DNA of 56,506 nucleotides, taken from assembly GCA_023393015.1 (NCBI GenBank), contig JAEWMY010000061.1, positions 1-56,506 of the forward strand. The letters are read 5' to 3'. Under the pieces are notes generated by a model that did no database searches, was not told the origin of the DNA, and saw only the letters and a program-made list of their open reading frames with translations. Positions within the stretch are counted from its first letter, which is position 1, and each line of letters begins with the position of its first letter. The DNA comes from Spirochaetota bacterium. GTDB lineage: Bacteria > Spirochaetota > Spirochaetia > Treponematales > Treponemataceae. Positions 12,861 to 21,081 of the stretch are shown here, one piece after another. A program made the position numbers and the translations under genes.

Positions 12861-13139
12861 GTGTCTAGATCCGTAAAGAAAGGGCCCTTCATCGAGAAGA
12901 GTCTCTACAAGAAAGTGATTGAAATGAACAAGGCGACCGACCGGAAGATGATCAAGTCATATTCCCGTTGCTCGACTATCATCCCTGAAATGGTAGGCAA
13001 TACCATCTCTGTTTATAATGGCAAGTCCTGGATTCCGGTGTACGTCACCGAGAACCTCGTCGGTCATAAACTTGGCGAGTTCGCGCCCACGCGGGTTTTC
13101 CGCGGGCACGCGGGTTCCGACAAGAAAACAGGCAAGTAA
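12861..13139 (+). CDS. rpsS: 30S ribosomal protein S19
   Basis: Small-subunit head protein contacting S13, 92 aa. It reads MSRSVKKGPFIEKSLYKKV and contains RCSTIIPEMVGNTISVYNGK and GHKLGEFAPTR. The start codon is GTG at 12861, with GGAGATG upstream; this gives the canonical N-terminus. Located 11 bases after rplB. Confidence 0.98.
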   Translation: MSRSVKKGPFIEKSLYKKVIEMNKATDRKMIKSYSRCSTIIPEMVGNTISVYNGKSWIPVYVTENLVGHKLGEFAPTRVFRGHAGSDKKTGK

Positions 13140-13148
13140 TAGGCGGAT

Positions 13149-13508
13149 ATGATGGCTGAAACAACCGGTTATATTGCCACTTCCAAATTCCTCATCGCGT
13201 CGCCCACCAAGGTTCGCCCCGTAGCGGACGTTGTGAAGCTGAAGTCGTACACCGACGCCATGGCGATCCTCGAGAACATGCCCCAGAAGGGCGCGCGTCT
13301 CCTGACCAAGACCATGAAGTCGGCCGCGTCGAACGCGCTGAACCGAAACAAGAAGCTCGATGAAGACATGCTGTTCGTCAAGGAAATACGAATTGACGAG
13401 GGCCCGCGCCTCAAGCGGCTGTGGTGTCGCGGACGCGGACGCGCCGACATGCTCCTGAAGCGCATGTGTCATATCACCGTCATCGTAGACGAAAAGGCGG
13501 GGGAATAA
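13149..13508 (+). CDS. rplV: 50S ribosomal protein L22
   Basis: Exit-tunnel beta-hairpin protein, 119 aa (118 if the second of two adjacent ATG codons is used). Seen in KFLIASPTKVRPVADVVK and the C-terminal beta-hairpin LWCRGRGRADMLLKRMCHI. One base separates it from rpsC, so the pair is translationally coupled. Confidence 0.97.
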   Translation: MMAETTGYIATSKFLIASPTKVRPVADVVKLKSYTDAMAILENMPQKGARLLTKTMKSAASNALNRNKKLDEDMLFVKEIRIDEGPRLKRLWCRGRGRADMLLKRMCHITVIVDEKAGE

Positions 13509-13509
13509 A

Positions 13510-14280
13510 GTGGGACAGAAAGTAAACCCTATCGGATTGCGTCTGGGAATCAACAAGACCTGGTCTTCGCGCTGGTACGCGGACCCCAGGGAGTACGCCG
13601 ACCTCCTGCACGAGGATCTCAAGATCCGCAAGATGGTCAAGGACCTTCCCGAATGCAAGAACGCTGATATCGCGGAAATCGAGATCGTGCGTCACCCCCA
13701 GCGCGTGACCATCGTCATCCACACCGCCCGCCCCGGCGTCATCATCGGCGTCAAGGGCGCGAACATCGAGCAGATCGGAGTCGAGATCCAGAAGAGCTTC
13801 ACCAAGAAGGTGCAGATCAAGATCAAGGAAATCAAGCGCTCCGAAACCAACGCGTCGCTCGTTTCGCAGAACGTCGCCCGTCAGCTGATGAACCGCGGCT
13901 CGTTCCGCAAGGCGCTCAAGATGGCGTGTTCCTCCGCGATGAAGGCCGGAGCCCAGGGCGTGAAGATTCGCGTTTCCGGACGGCTCGGCGGCGCCGAGAT
14001 GAGCCGGACCGAGGAGCACAAGGAAGGCCGCGTGCCGCTCCATACGCTCCGCGCGGACATCGACTACGGTTTCAGCGAGGCACATACCACGTACGGCGCC
14101 ATCGGCGTCAAGGTGTGGGTCTACAACGGAATGATGTACGGTCACGAACAGAAGGAAGACGCCGGTGCCCTGCTCAAGAAGCAGCGACGGGATCGACCGG
14201 AACGTGGCGATCGAGGCGATCGCGCCGATCGGAATGACCGGTCGGATCGCGGGGAGCGCCCCGCGCCCGCAAGGAGTTAG
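13510..14280 (+). CDS. rpsC: 30S ribosomal protein S3 with charged tail
   Basis: mRNA-entry protein of the small subunit, 256 aa, GTG start. The N-terminal MGQKVNPIGLRLGINKTW and the KH-domain GVIIGVKGANIEQ are canonical, as is the C-terminal domain ending MMYGHEQ. After about residue 223 there is an arginine/aspartate-rich tail of about 30 residues (repeats of the type RGDRGDRADRNDRSDRG) that is longer than in most S3 proteins. The tail is probably disordered and could touch mRNA or rRNA. Confidence 0.97.
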   Translation: MGQKVNPIGLRLGINKTWSSRWYADPREYADLLHEDLKIRKMVKDLPECKNADIAEIEIVRHPQRVTIVIHTARPGVIIGVKGANIEQIGVEIQKSFTKKVQIKIKEIKRSETNASLVSQNVARQLMNRGSFRKALKMACSSAMKAGAQGVKIRVSGRLGGAEMSRTEEHKEGRVPLHTLRADIDYGFSEAHTTYGAIGVKVWVYNGMMYGHEQKEDAGALLKKQRRDRPERGDRGDRADRNDRSDRGERPAPARS

Positions 14281-14283
14281 GCT

Positions 14284-14703
14284 ATGGCACTGAGTCCAAA
14301 GAGAATAAAGCATAGAAAGGTGCAGCGCGGCCGGATTAACGGTAACGCCACCCGGGGAAACAACATCGATTTCGGCGAATTCGCCCTGGTCTCGCTTGAA
14401 CCGTTCTGGCTTACCAACAGGCAACTCGAGGCGGCCCGCGTCGCGTTGAACCGCAAGGTGAAGCGCGGCGGAAAGCTGTGGGTCCGGGTATTCCCCGACA
14501 AGCCCTATTCGAAGAAGCCCGCCGAAACCCGCATGGGTAAGGGTAAGGGCGCCCCCGAATACTGGGTCGCCGTCATAAAGCCGGGGACGATCCTTTTCGA
14601 GTTGGCCGGTATCGACCGGACGCTCGCGAGCGAGGCGATGACCCTCGCGGGAAGCAAGCTTCCGTTCAAGACGAAGTTTGCCGAGCGCAAGGTCGAGGAA
14701 TAA
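14284..14703 (+). CDS. rplP: 50S ribosomal protein L16
   Basis: Large-subunit protein near the A site, 139 aa. It starts MALSPKRIKHRKVQRGR and contains ARVALNRKVKRGGKLWVRVF and the conserved basic loop ETRMGKGKGAPEYWVAVIKPG. Three bases separate it from rpsC. Length and order are normal for the S10 operon. Confidence 0.98.
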   Translation: MALSPKRIKHRKVQRGRINGNATRGNNIDFGEFALVSLEPFWLTNRQLEAARVALNRKVKRGGKLWVRVFPDKPYSKKPAETRMGKGKGAPEYWVAVIKPGTILFELAGIDRTLASEAMTLAGSKLPFKTKFAERKVEE

Positions 14704-14715
14704 GGGAGGCGCGAG

Positions 14716-14922
14716 ATGAAGAAGAAAGAACTGAAGAGTCTCTCTTACGCCGAACTCGTTTCGAAGCGTAACGAGCTTACCAGAAAATACATGGACCTCA
14801 GGTTCCAACTGGTAATCGGACATGTCGACAATCCCCTGCAGAAGCGCATAATGCGCCGCGACATCGCGGCCCTTAATACGCTGATCCGGCAGAACGAAAT
14901 TGCCGCTCAGGGAAATAAGTAG
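14716..14922 (+). CDS. rpmC: 50S ribosomal protein L29
   Basis: Small helical protein at the tunnel exit, 68 aa. It reads KELKSLSYAELVSKRNEL with LRFQLVIGHVDNPLQKRIMR and DIAALNTLIRQNE, matching the family. GGGAGGCGCG precedes the ATG. It lies 12 bases after rplP and 10 bases before rpsQ. Confidence 0.96.
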   Translation: MKKKELKSLSYAELVSKRNELTRKYMDLRFQLVIGHVDNPLQKRIMRRDIAALNTLIRQNEIAAQGNK

Positions 14923-14932
14923 GAGCAGGCCC

Positions 14933-15205
14933 GTGGAAGAACAAGCTATCCAGAACAAATCCGGGAACCGCGAGTTTGTTGGTGTCGTTACCAGCGACAA
15001 GATGAGCAAAACCATCACCGTCCAGGTAAACACCAAGAAACTTCACAGGCTGTACAAGAAGTACGTCTCGCGCAGCAAGAAGTACAAGGCGCATGACGAG
15101 AAGAACGACGCCCATATCGGCGACACCGTTCGAATCGTCGAGTCTCGGCCGATCAGCAAGGACAAGTGCTGGCGGCTCGTCGAAATCGTGGCCCGGGCAA
15201 AGTAA
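14933..15205 (+). CDS. rpsQ: 30S ribosomal protein S17
   Basis: Primary 16S rRNA-binding OB-fold protein, 90 aa. Core motifs are GVVTSDKMSKTITVQV and KKYVSRSKKYKAHDEKN, then GDTVRIVESRPISKDKCWRL. The start is GTG at 14933, seven bases after TAGGAG; a longer upstream reading would run back into rpmC and lacks a ribosome-binding site. Confidence 0.96.
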   Translation: MEEQAIQNKSGNREFVGVVTSDKMSKTITVQVNTKKLHRLYKKYVSRSKKYKAHDEKNDAHIGDTVRIVESRPISKDKCWRLVEIVARAK

Positions 15206-15219
15206 TCGAGGAACCGCAA

Positions 15220-15588
15220 ATGATTCAGATGCAGTCTAGGTTAAATGTTGCCGACAACTCGGGCGCGAAGCTCGTCGAGTGTATCAAGGTTCCCGGCGGT
15301 TCGCACCGCCGGTACGCCAGCATCGGTGACATAATCGTCGTCGCGGTCAAGGACGCGCTCCCGACTTCGACGATCAAGAAGGGTTCCGTGGAAAAGGCCG
15401 TCGTGGTCAGGATTTCCAAGGAATATCGCCGCCCCGACGGGACGTATATCCGTTTCGACGACAACGCGTGCGTTATCATCGACGCGAACAAGAATCCCAA
15501 GGGCAAGCGCATCTTCGGGCCGGTAGCCCGAGAGTTACGCGACATGGATTACATGAAGATCGTGTCGCTCGCGCCGGAAGTCCTGTAA
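15220..15588 (+). CDS. rplN: 50S ribosomal protein L14
   Basis: Interface protein of the large subunit, 122 aa, the family's standard length. It begins MIQMQSRLNVADNSGAK and contains the signature YASIGDIIVVAVKDALP and RRPDGTYIRFDDNACV. The ATG at 15220 follows GAGGAACCGC. It is the first gene of the spc segment, read without a break from the S10 genes. Confidence 0.98.
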   Translation: MIQMQSRLNVADNSGAKLVECIKVPGGSHRRYASIGDIIVVAVKDALPTSTIKKGSVEKAVVVRISKEYRRPDGTYIRFDDNACVIIDANKNPKGKRIFGPVARELRDMDYMKIVSLAPEVL

Positions 15589-15600
15589 GGAGATTGAGTA

Positions 15601-15915
15601 ATGGAAGTCAAATTCAAGATCCGAAAGGACGACACGGTTGAAATCATCGCCGGCAAGGATAAGGGCAAGCGCGGAAACGTCGTTCGCGTTATCCGCGACA
15701 AGGGGCGCGTCATCGTTTCGGGCGCCAACCTCGTCAAGAAGGCCATGAAGAAGCGCTCTCAGCAGGATCAAGGCGGTATCGCCGAGATCGAGGCCCCTCT
15801 CAATATCTCCAACGTCATGATCGTCTGCAAGAAATGCGGGCCGACCAGGATCGGATACAAGATCGAAGGCGAGAAGAAAATTCGCGTCTGCCGGAAATGC
15901 GGAGAAGCACTGTAA
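15601..15915 (+). CDS. rplX: 50S ribosomal protein L24
   Basis: Assembly-initiator protein with a KOW fold, 104 aa. The N-terminal FKIRKDDTVEIIAGKDKGKR matches the KOW motif. The C-terminus has two cysteine pairs (CKKCG, CRKCG), a zinc-ribbon-like ending found in many bacterial L24 proteins. Its TAA stop overlaps the rplE ATG by one base. Confidence 0.97.
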   Translation: MEVKFKIRKDDTVEIIAGKDKGKRGNVVRVIRDKGRVIVSGANLVKKAMKKRSQQDQGGIAEIEAPLNISNVMIVCKKCGPTRIGYKIEGEKKIRVCRKCGEAL

Positions 15916-16466
15916 TGAGTAAGTATGTACCTCGGCTTAAGAAAGTCTACGTGGAAAAGATCGCCCCCGAGCTCTTCAAGGAACTCGGATACAAGTCTGT
16001 GATGCAGACTCCCAAGCTCACCAAGATCGTGGTCAGCATGGGTATTGGCGAAGCCCTCGCGAATAAGAAACTCCTTGACGCCGCAGCGACCGACCTGGGT
16101 CTTATAACGGGACAGAAAGCTGTAAAAACCAAGGCAAAAAAGAGTATCGCGAACTTCAAGCTTCGACAGGGCAATGAGGTGGGCGTGATGGTCACGCTCC
16201 GCGGGGCAAGGATGTACGAGTTTTTCGACCGCTTTGTCAACGTGGCGCTCCCGCGCGTCAAGGATTTTCGCGGCATCAACCCCAACGGGTTCGACGGCCA
16301 CGGAAACTATTCGCTGGGTATCACCGAGCAGATTATCTTCCCGGAAATCGATTTCGACAAAATCGAGCGGGTCGCCGGTCTGAACATCAACGTGGTAACC
16401 ACCGCCAAAACCGACGCGGAGGCGAAAGCCCTCCTCACGAAGTTTGGCATGCCCTTTAGAAAGTAA
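15915..16466 (+). CDS. rplE: 50S ribosomal protein L5
   Basis: 5S rRNA-binding protein of the central protuberance, 183 aa. It reads YKSVMQTPKLTKIVVSMGIG and has RQGNEVGVMVTLRGARMYEF and the C-terminal ITEQIIFPEIDFDKIERVAG. The start ATG at 15915 overlaps the rplX stop (TAATG), implying coupling. Normal length. Confidence 0.98.
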   Translation: MSKYVPRLKKVYVEKIAPELFKELGYKSVMQTPKLTKIVVSMGIGEALANKKLLDAAATDLGLITGQKAVKTKAKKSIANFKLRQGNEVGVMVTLRGARMYEFFDRFVNVALPRVKDFRGINPNGFDGHGNYSLGITEQIIFPEIDFDKIERVAGLNINVVTTAKTDAEAKALLTKFGMPFRK

Positions 16467-16477
16467 GTGAGGAGTTC

Positions 16478-16663
16478 ATGGCGACAGTAGCGTGGATTAA
16501 TAAGGCGAACGCGACCCCGAAGTACTCGACCCGGAAATACAACCGGTGCAGGGTTTGCGGCAGGCCTCGTGGATATCTCAGGAAATACGAGATGTGCCGC
16601 GTGTGTTTCAGAAAGTTGGCGAGTGAAGGCCTGATTCCGGGCGTCACGAAGTCGAGCTGGTAG
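16478..16663 (+). CDS. rpsZ: 30S ribosomal protein S14, zinc type
   Basis: Small-subunit head protein, 61 aa, the short zinc-binding form (also called rpsN type Z). Cys24, Cys27, Cys40 and Cys43 form the C-x2-C, C-x2-C site (CRVCG, CRVCF). It ends PGVTKSSW as usual. No long zinc-free paralogue is present in this window, so no zinc-dependent swap can be inferred from here. Confidence 0.97.
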   Translation: MATVAWINKANATPKYSTRKYNRCRVCGRPRGYLRKYEMCRVCFRKLASEGLIPGVTKSSW

Positions 16664-16673
16664 GAGGACATAG

Positions 16674-17072
16674 ATGAGCGTATCAGACCCCGTCGCGGAC
16701 ATGCTTACCAAGGTCCGGAATGCGGCCATGGCCCGCCACGAGAAGGTGGACATTCCCGCGTCCAAACTCAAGCTTGAGATAGTCAAGATTCTGAAGACCG
16801 AAGGGTATATCAAGAACTTCAAGAAGGTCAGTCAGGAAGGAAGCAATTGCATCCGCGTCTTCCTCAAGTACGACGACAAGAACACGTCGGTGATTCACGG
16901 AATCGAGAAACTCTCGACCCCCGGTCGCCGCGTATATGCAGGTTATAAGGATCTCCCCCGCGTTTACAACGGGTACGGGACCGTTATTGTATCCACGTCC
17001 CTGGGCGTTACCACCGGTAAAAAAGCCCAGGAGAAGCAGGTCGGCGGCGAGCTGCTCTGCACCGTCTGGTAA
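16674..17072 (+). CDS. rpsH: 30S ribosomal protein S8
   Basis: 16S rRNA platform protein, 132 aa. It begins SVSDPVADMLTKVRNAA and ends in the conserved GVTTGKKAQEKQVGGELLCTVW. In E. coli the homologue regulates the spc operon by binding mRNA near rplE; no such site was identified here. GGAGGACATAG precedes the ATG, ten bases after rpsZ. Confidence 0.98.
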   Translation: MSVSDPVADMLTKVRNAAMARHEKVDIPASKLKLEIVKILKTEGYIKNFKKVSQEGSNCIRVFLKYDDKNTSVIHGIEKLSTPGRRVYAGYKDLPRVYNGYGTVIVSTSLGVTTGKKAQEKQVGGELLCTVW

Positions 17073-17083
17073 GGGAGGGAAGT

Positions 17084-17623
17084 ATGTCTAGAATCGGAAA
17101 GCTTCCCGTCGCCATTCCGGCGGGAGTCAAGGTTACCGTTACCGCCGATACCATGACCGTCGAGGGACCCAAGGGCAAGCTTACCCAAACGTACGCGCCC
17201 TCCGTCGAGATCAAGGTCGAAGGCGCCAATGCCGTCGTGACCCGCAAGGACGACTCCAAGGAGTCCCGGTCCTATCACGGTTTGTACCGCAACCTGCTCA
17301 ACAACATGGTGCTCGGCGTTACCTCCGGGTTTTCGAAGAGCCTCGTGATAAACGGCGTCGGTTACCGCGCCGAGGTCCAGGGTAACCTTCTTGTCCTGAA
17401 TCTCGGGTATTCGACGGATTTTATCGCCGGCATACCCGAGGGACTGACCGTTACCGCGGAAGCGGGCGGAAAGATCACCATCACCGGCGTCCGCAAGGAT
17501 CAGGTCGGCGAGTTCGCCGCCCAGGTCAGGAAGCTTCGAGGCCCCGAACCCTATAAGGGCAAGGGTATCCGTTATGAAACCGAAGTGATCAAGCGGAAAG
17601 TCGGCAAGTCCGGCGTCAAATAA
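17084..17623 (+). CDS. rplF: 50S ribosomal protein L6
   Basis: Large-subunit protein near the factor-binding site, 179 aa. It starts MSRIGKLPVAIPAGVKV, has the internal duplicated fold and ends with RKLRGPEPYKGKGIRYETEV, the family signature. GGGAGGGAAGT precedes the ATG. Normal length and position. Confidence 0.98.
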   Translation: MSRIGKLPVAIPAGVKVTVTADTMTVEGPKGKLTQTYAPSVEIKVEGANAVVTRKDDSKESRSYHGLYRNLLNNMVLGVTSGFSKSLVINGVGYRAEVQGNLLVLNLGYSTDFIAGIPEGLTVTAEAGGKITITGVRKDQVGEFAAQVRKLRGPEPYKGKGIRYETEVIKRKVGKSGVK

Positions 17624-17635
17624 GGGTAGGGCGAT

Positions 17636-17998
17636 ATGTTGAAGAAATTGAACGACAAGGACAGAAAGCGGCTTAAGAGGAAGTTCCACATCCGTAAGCG
17701 CATTCACGGAACCGCGGAGCGCCCCCGCATGACGGTCAGCCGAAGCAACAGCAACCTCTCGGTACAGGTTATCGACGACGACGCCGGAACGACGCTCGCC
17801 GCCGTGACGACGCTCGAGAAGGACCTTGCCGCGCTGAAGGCGAATATCGCCTCCGGCAAGAAGGTCGGCGAGGAGATCGGCAAGCGCCTGAAGGAAAAGA
17901 ACATCAACACCGTTGTGTTCGACCGTAACGGTTATCTCTACCATGGGGTAGTGAAAGCCATCGCAGACGGTGCCCGCAGCGCGGGAATCGACTTCTAG
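17636..17998 (+). CDS. rplR: 50S ribosomal protein L18
   Basis: 5S rRNA-binding protein, 120 aa. It reads RLKRKFHIRKRIHGTAERPR, then MTVSRSNSNLSVQVIDDDAG, and ends VFDRNGYLYHGVVKAIADGA with ARSAGIDF. Twelve bases after rplF, eight before rpsE. Standard. Confidence 0.98.
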   Translation: MLKKLNDKDRKRLKRKFHIRKRIHGTAERPRMTVSRSNSNLSVQVIDDDAGTTLAAVTTLEKDLAALKANIASGKKVGEEIGKRLKEKNINTVVFDRNGYLYHGVVKAIADGARSAGIDF

Positions 17999-18006
17999 GA
18001 GAGGCT

Positions 18007-18519
18007 ATGGATCATCAAAGGAATTACGACCGCGATCAGCCGAAGGAATTCGTCGAGAAACTCGTCAAACTGAACCGAACCGCGAAGGTCGTCAAGGGCG
18101 GCCGCCGCTTCTCGTTCTCCGCGCTCACCGTCGTGGGCGACCAGAAGGGAAAGGTCGGGTTCGGTTTCGGCAAGGCGAACGACGTTTCCGAGGCCATTCG
18201 CAAGAGCATCGATAAGGCGAAACGCAACATGGTATTCGTCCCGTTGAAGAACGGCACGATCCCCCACGAAATACAGGCCGATTTCAAGAGCTCGTGCGTG
18301 CTTCTCAAGCCCGCCTGCTCCGGTACCGGACTGATCGCGGGAGGCGCCGTGCGTGCGGTCCTCGAGGCCGCCGGCGCGACCGACGTACTGTCGAAGTCGC
18401 TCGGAGCGAACGCTTCCATCAACGTCATTCGCGCCACCTTCGAGGCCATCAAGGGCCTTATGGACGCGAAGGCCGTCGCCAAGAACAGGGGTAAAAACCT
18501 GAAGGATCTGTGGGGTTAA
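18007..18519 (+). CDS. rpsE: 30S ribosomal protein S5
   Basis: Small-subunit protein at the mRNA entry and decoding region, 170 aa. The double-stranded-RNA-binding part reads KVVKGGRRFSFSALTVVGD and VGFGFGKANDVSEAI, and the C-terminal fold contains GTGLIAGGAVRAVLEAAG. GAGAGGCT precedes the ATG. Four bases separate it from rpmD. Confidence 0.98.
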   Translation: MDHQRNYDRDQPKEFVEKLVKLNRTAKVVKGGRRFSFSALTVVGDQKGKVGFGFGKANDVSEAIRKSIDKAKRNMVFVPLKNGTIPHEIQADFKSSCVLLKPACSGTGLIAGGAVRAVLEAAGATDVLSKSLGANASINVIRATFEAIKGLMDAKAVAKNRGKNLKDLWG

Positions 18520-18523
18520 CGGC

Positions 18524-18709
18524 ATGGCAAACAAAATTTGTGTAAAGCTGGTTCGCAGCACCATCGGTCAAAAGCCGAAAGTCGTCGCGACGGTTCGCTC
18601 TCTGGGCCTGAAGAGGCTCAATTCGACGGTTGAACACGACTCGTCCGCCCAGATTCTCGGGATGGTCGCCGCCGTGAAGCACCTCGTTGAAGTCAAGGAG
18701 ACAAAGTAA
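18524..18709 (+). CDS. rpmD: 50S ribosomal protein L30
   Basis: Small large-subunit protein, 61 aa. It reads KICVKLVRSTIGQKPKVVAT and ILGMVAAVKHLVEVKE, typical of the family. L30 is missing in some bacterial lineages; here it is present and intact. Its TAA stop overlaps the rplO ATG by one base. Confidence 0.96.
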   Translation: MANKICVKLVRSTIGQKPKVVATVRSLGLKRLNSTVEHDSSAQILGMVAAVKHLVEVKETK

Positions 18710-19182
18710 TGTCCGATTTTAACCTGTACGCGCCGGAAGGCGCGAACAAGAAAAAACGCATCGTGGGTCGCGGTTCCTCGTCGGGACGCGGAACCACGGC
18801 CGGCCGGGGAAACAAGGGACAGCAGTCCCGTTCCGGCGGAAAGATATACGTCGGTTTCGAGGGCGGCCAGATGCCCCTCTACCGCCGCATCGCGAAACGC
18901 GGTTTTTCCAATTATCCGTTCCGCAAGGAATACGAGGTCGTCAACCTCTGCGAGATCGAGACCCGATACGACAACGGCGAGACGGTCAACCGCGAGTCGC
19001 TGATCAAGAAGGGTCTCCTGAAGAAGGTTTCTTCCCTCATAAAGGTGCTCGGAAACGGGGATCTGACGAAGAAGCTGACCGTGGACGTGGAAAAAGTTTC
19101 CTCTTCCGCCAAGGAGAAGATCGTGAAGGCCGGCGGCTCCGTCGTCGAGGCCGCTGTCGCTGACGCGAAAAGCGCCGAGTAA
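18709..19182 (+). CDS. rplO: 50S ribosomal protein L15
   Basis: Late-assembly large-subunit protein, 157 aa. It has the glycine-rich basic N-terminus KKKRIVGRGSSSGRGTTAGR, then FEGGQMPLYRRIAKRGFSN, and a C-terminal fold that ends in an alanine-rich tail. Coupled to rpmD by a TAATG overlap; secY follows after 20 bases. Confidence 0.97.
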   Translation: MSDFNLYAPEGANKKKRIVGRGSSSGRGTTAGRGNKGQQSRSGGKIYVGFEGGQMPLYRRIAKRGFSNYPFRKEYEVVNLCEIETRYDNGETVNRESLIKKGLLKKVSSLIKVLGNGDLTKKLTVDVEKVSSSAKEKIVKAGGSVVEAAVADAKSAE

Positions 19183-19202
19183 ACGGGAACGGGTGAGGAA
19201 TC

Positions 19203-20519
19203 ATGGCAAACAATGCGTTCGTTAATATGCTCAGAATCAAGGATCTCCGGCAGAGAATCGTGTTTACGATCGTGATTCTCGCGGTGTTCCGTCTCGGTTC
19301 CGTCCTGACGATTCCCGGAATCGATCCGCACGCGCTCACGACGTTCTTCAAGTCCCAGATCAAGGGAAACGCCTTCGTCGACTATATGGACTTCTTCGCC
19401 GGCGGCGCGTTTTCCAATTTCTCCGTGTTTATGCTTGGAGTCATGCCGTATATCTCCACCCAGATCCTGATGCAGCTCGCGCTCATCATCTTCCCGAGCC
19501 TCAAGAAGGCCGCGGAGGATGACGGCGGTCGCAAGAAGATTCAGACCTGGACGCGGTTCGCGACCGTGGGAGTCGCGCTCGTGCAGTCGTACGCCGTAAC
19601 CGTATACGCGGGCAGCATACCCGGCGCGATCGTCATCGACCGCCTGGCCTACACGCTGATCGCCATGCTTACCGTCACCACGGGAACCATGATTACCGTG
19701 TGGCTCGGCGAGCAGATTACGGGTCGCGGTATCGGAAACGGCATTTCGATGCTGATTTTCGCGGGTATCGTGGCGCGCCTTCCGAGCGCGATCATCGAAC
19801 TCGTCAAAATGGTACAGGCCGGAGAGCTCAACCCGGTGTTCGTTATCGTGGCCTTCGCGATGTTCGTGGCTATCATCGGACTGGTCGTCTACGAGCAGCA
19901 GGGACAGAGAAAGATTCCGGTTCACTACGCAAAGAGGGTCGTCGGAAGAAAGATGTACGGCGGACAGAATACCTATATTCCGTTCAAGATCAACCCGTCA
20001 GGGGTTATCCCGGTCATCTTCGCTTCCTCATTCCTGACCTTCCCCCTCCAGATCGCCTCGAGCATCGGACCGAACGTGAAGTGGCTCAACAGCCTCGCCA
20101 CGTTCCTCCGTCCGAACGGGCTCTGGTATAACGTGTTTTACGTGCTTCTGATAGTTTTCTTCGCGTACTTCTACACTCAGGTCACCCTGAACCCCACGGA
20201 AATCGCGAAGCAAATCCGGGAAAACGGCGGCTCGATTCCCGGCATCAGGACGGACAAGACCGAGGATTACATGCAGAGGATCCTGAACCGGCTGGTTCTT
20301 CCGGGTTCGCTGTATCTCGCGGTGATCGCGGTCATGCCGACGATCATTCAGAGGCTCTTCGGTTTCCCGGCTTCGATCTCGATGTTGATGGGCGGCACCT
20401 CGCTTCTCATTCTCGTCGGCGTCGATCTCGACACGATGAGTCAGATCGAGGCTCAGTTGAAGATGCACCATCACGACGGTCTCGTTAAGAAAGGAAAGAT
20501 CAGGTCCAGGAACCTGTAG
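19203..20519 (+). CDS. secY: Protein translocase subunit SecY
   Basis: Channel-forming subunit of the SecYEG translocon in the inner membrane, 438 aa with about ten hydrophobic segments. It contains the plug and TM2 region FFAGGAFSNFSVFMLGVMPY, GEQITGRGIGNGISMLIFAG and the cytoplasmic-loop PSGVIPVIFASSFLTFP. RQRIVFTIVILAVFRLGS near the N-terminus is TM1. adk, map and infA, which often follow secY, are absent; rpmJ comes next. Confidence 0.98.
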   Translation: MANNAFVNMLRIKDLRQRIVFTIVILAVFRLGSVLTIPGIDPHALTTFFKSQIKGNAFVDYMDFFAGGAFSNFSVFMLGVMPYISTQILMQLALIIFPSLKKAAEDDGGRKKIQTWTRFATVGVALVQSYAVTVYAGSIPGAIVIDRLAYTLIAMLTVTTGTMITVWLGEQITGRGIGNGISMLIFAGIVARLPSAIIELVKMVQAGELNPVFVIVAFAMFVAIIGLVVYEQQGQRKIPVHYAKRVVGRKMYGGQNTYIPFKINPSGVIPVIFASSFLTFPLQIASSIGPNVKWLNSLATFLRPNGLWYNVFYVLLIVFFAYFYTQVTLNPTEIAKQIRENGGSIPGIRTDKTEDYMQRILNRLVLPGSLYLAVIAVMPTIIQRLFGFPASISMLMGGTSLLILVGVDLDTMSQIEAQLKMHHHDGLVKKGKIRSRNL

Positions 20520-20528
20520 AATGATTAC

Positions 20529-20551
20529 GACGCGGGCCGACGGTCCGCGTC
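20529..20551 (+). promoter_or_regulatory. Stable hairpin between secY and rpmJ
   Basis: GACGCGGGCC (20529-20538), loop GAC, GGTCCGCGTC (20542-20551), ten pairs with one G-T. It starts 9 bases after the secY stop and ends just before the rpmJ Shine-Dalgarno GGAGG (20553). With no T-run it may protect the mRNA 3' or 5' of a cut, or tune rpmJ translation. Confidence 0.5.
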
Positions 20552-20563
20552 CGGAGGGTTTAT

Positions 20564-20677
20564 ATGAAGGTTAGAACGAGCGTAAAGCCCATATGCGATA
20601 AGTGCAAGGTAATCCGCAGGCGGGGAATCGTCCGGATCATCTGCACCAATCCCAAGCACAAACAGCGCCAGGGCTGA
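20564..20677 (+). CDS. rpmJ: 50S ribosomal protein L36
   Basis: Smallest large-subunit protein, 37 aa. The zinc ligands Cys11, Cys14, Cys27 and His32 are all present (CDKC, CTNPKH). The ATG at 20564 follows GGAGGGTTTAT. It is the zinc-binding form; no zinc-free copy is seen here. Confidence 0.96.
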   Translation: MKVRTSVKPICDKCKVIRRRGIVRIICTNPKHKQRQG

Positions 20678-20691
20678 TGGAGGAATAACAC

Positions 20692-21057
20692 ATGGCTCGA
20701 ATTGCGGGAGTCGATCTCCCTAACAAGCACGTGAATATCGCGTTGACCTACATCTACGGCATCGGGCGCACTTCCGCCGACTCGATCTGCGAGAAGGCCA
20801 AAATCGACCCGATGCGGCAGATCAACGATCTCAGCCAGGACGAACTCAAGCAGATCACGGTCGTGATCGACGCCGAGTACAAGGTCGAGGGACGTCTGAG
20901 AACCGAGATCGGTCTCAACATCAAGCGGCTCATGGATATCGGCTGTTACCGGGGCCTCCGGCACAGAAAGGGTCTGCCGGTTCGCGGACAGCGCACCCGG
21001 ACCAATTCTCGCACGCGCAAGGGTAAGAAAAAGACCGTTGCCGGCAAGAAGAAGTAA
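20692..21057 (+). CDS. rpsM: 30S ribosomal protein S13
   Basis: Small-subunit head protein contacting the P-site tRNA and L5, 121 aa. It begins MARIAGVDLPNKHVNIALTY and contains the helix-hairpin-helix region and GCYRGLRHRKGLPVRGQRTR followed by the basic TNSRTRKGKKK tail. TGGAGGAATAAC precedes the ATG. It opens the alpha-operon segment. Confidence 0.98.
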   Translation: MARIAGVDLPNKHVNIALTYIYGIGRTSADSICEKAKIDPMRQINDLSQDELKQITVVIDAEYKVEGRLRTEIGLNIKRLMDIGCYRGLRHRKGLPVRGQRTRTNSRTRKGKKKTVAGKKK

Positions 21058-21081
21058 ACCGAAGGTTGGAGGATAACTGAA

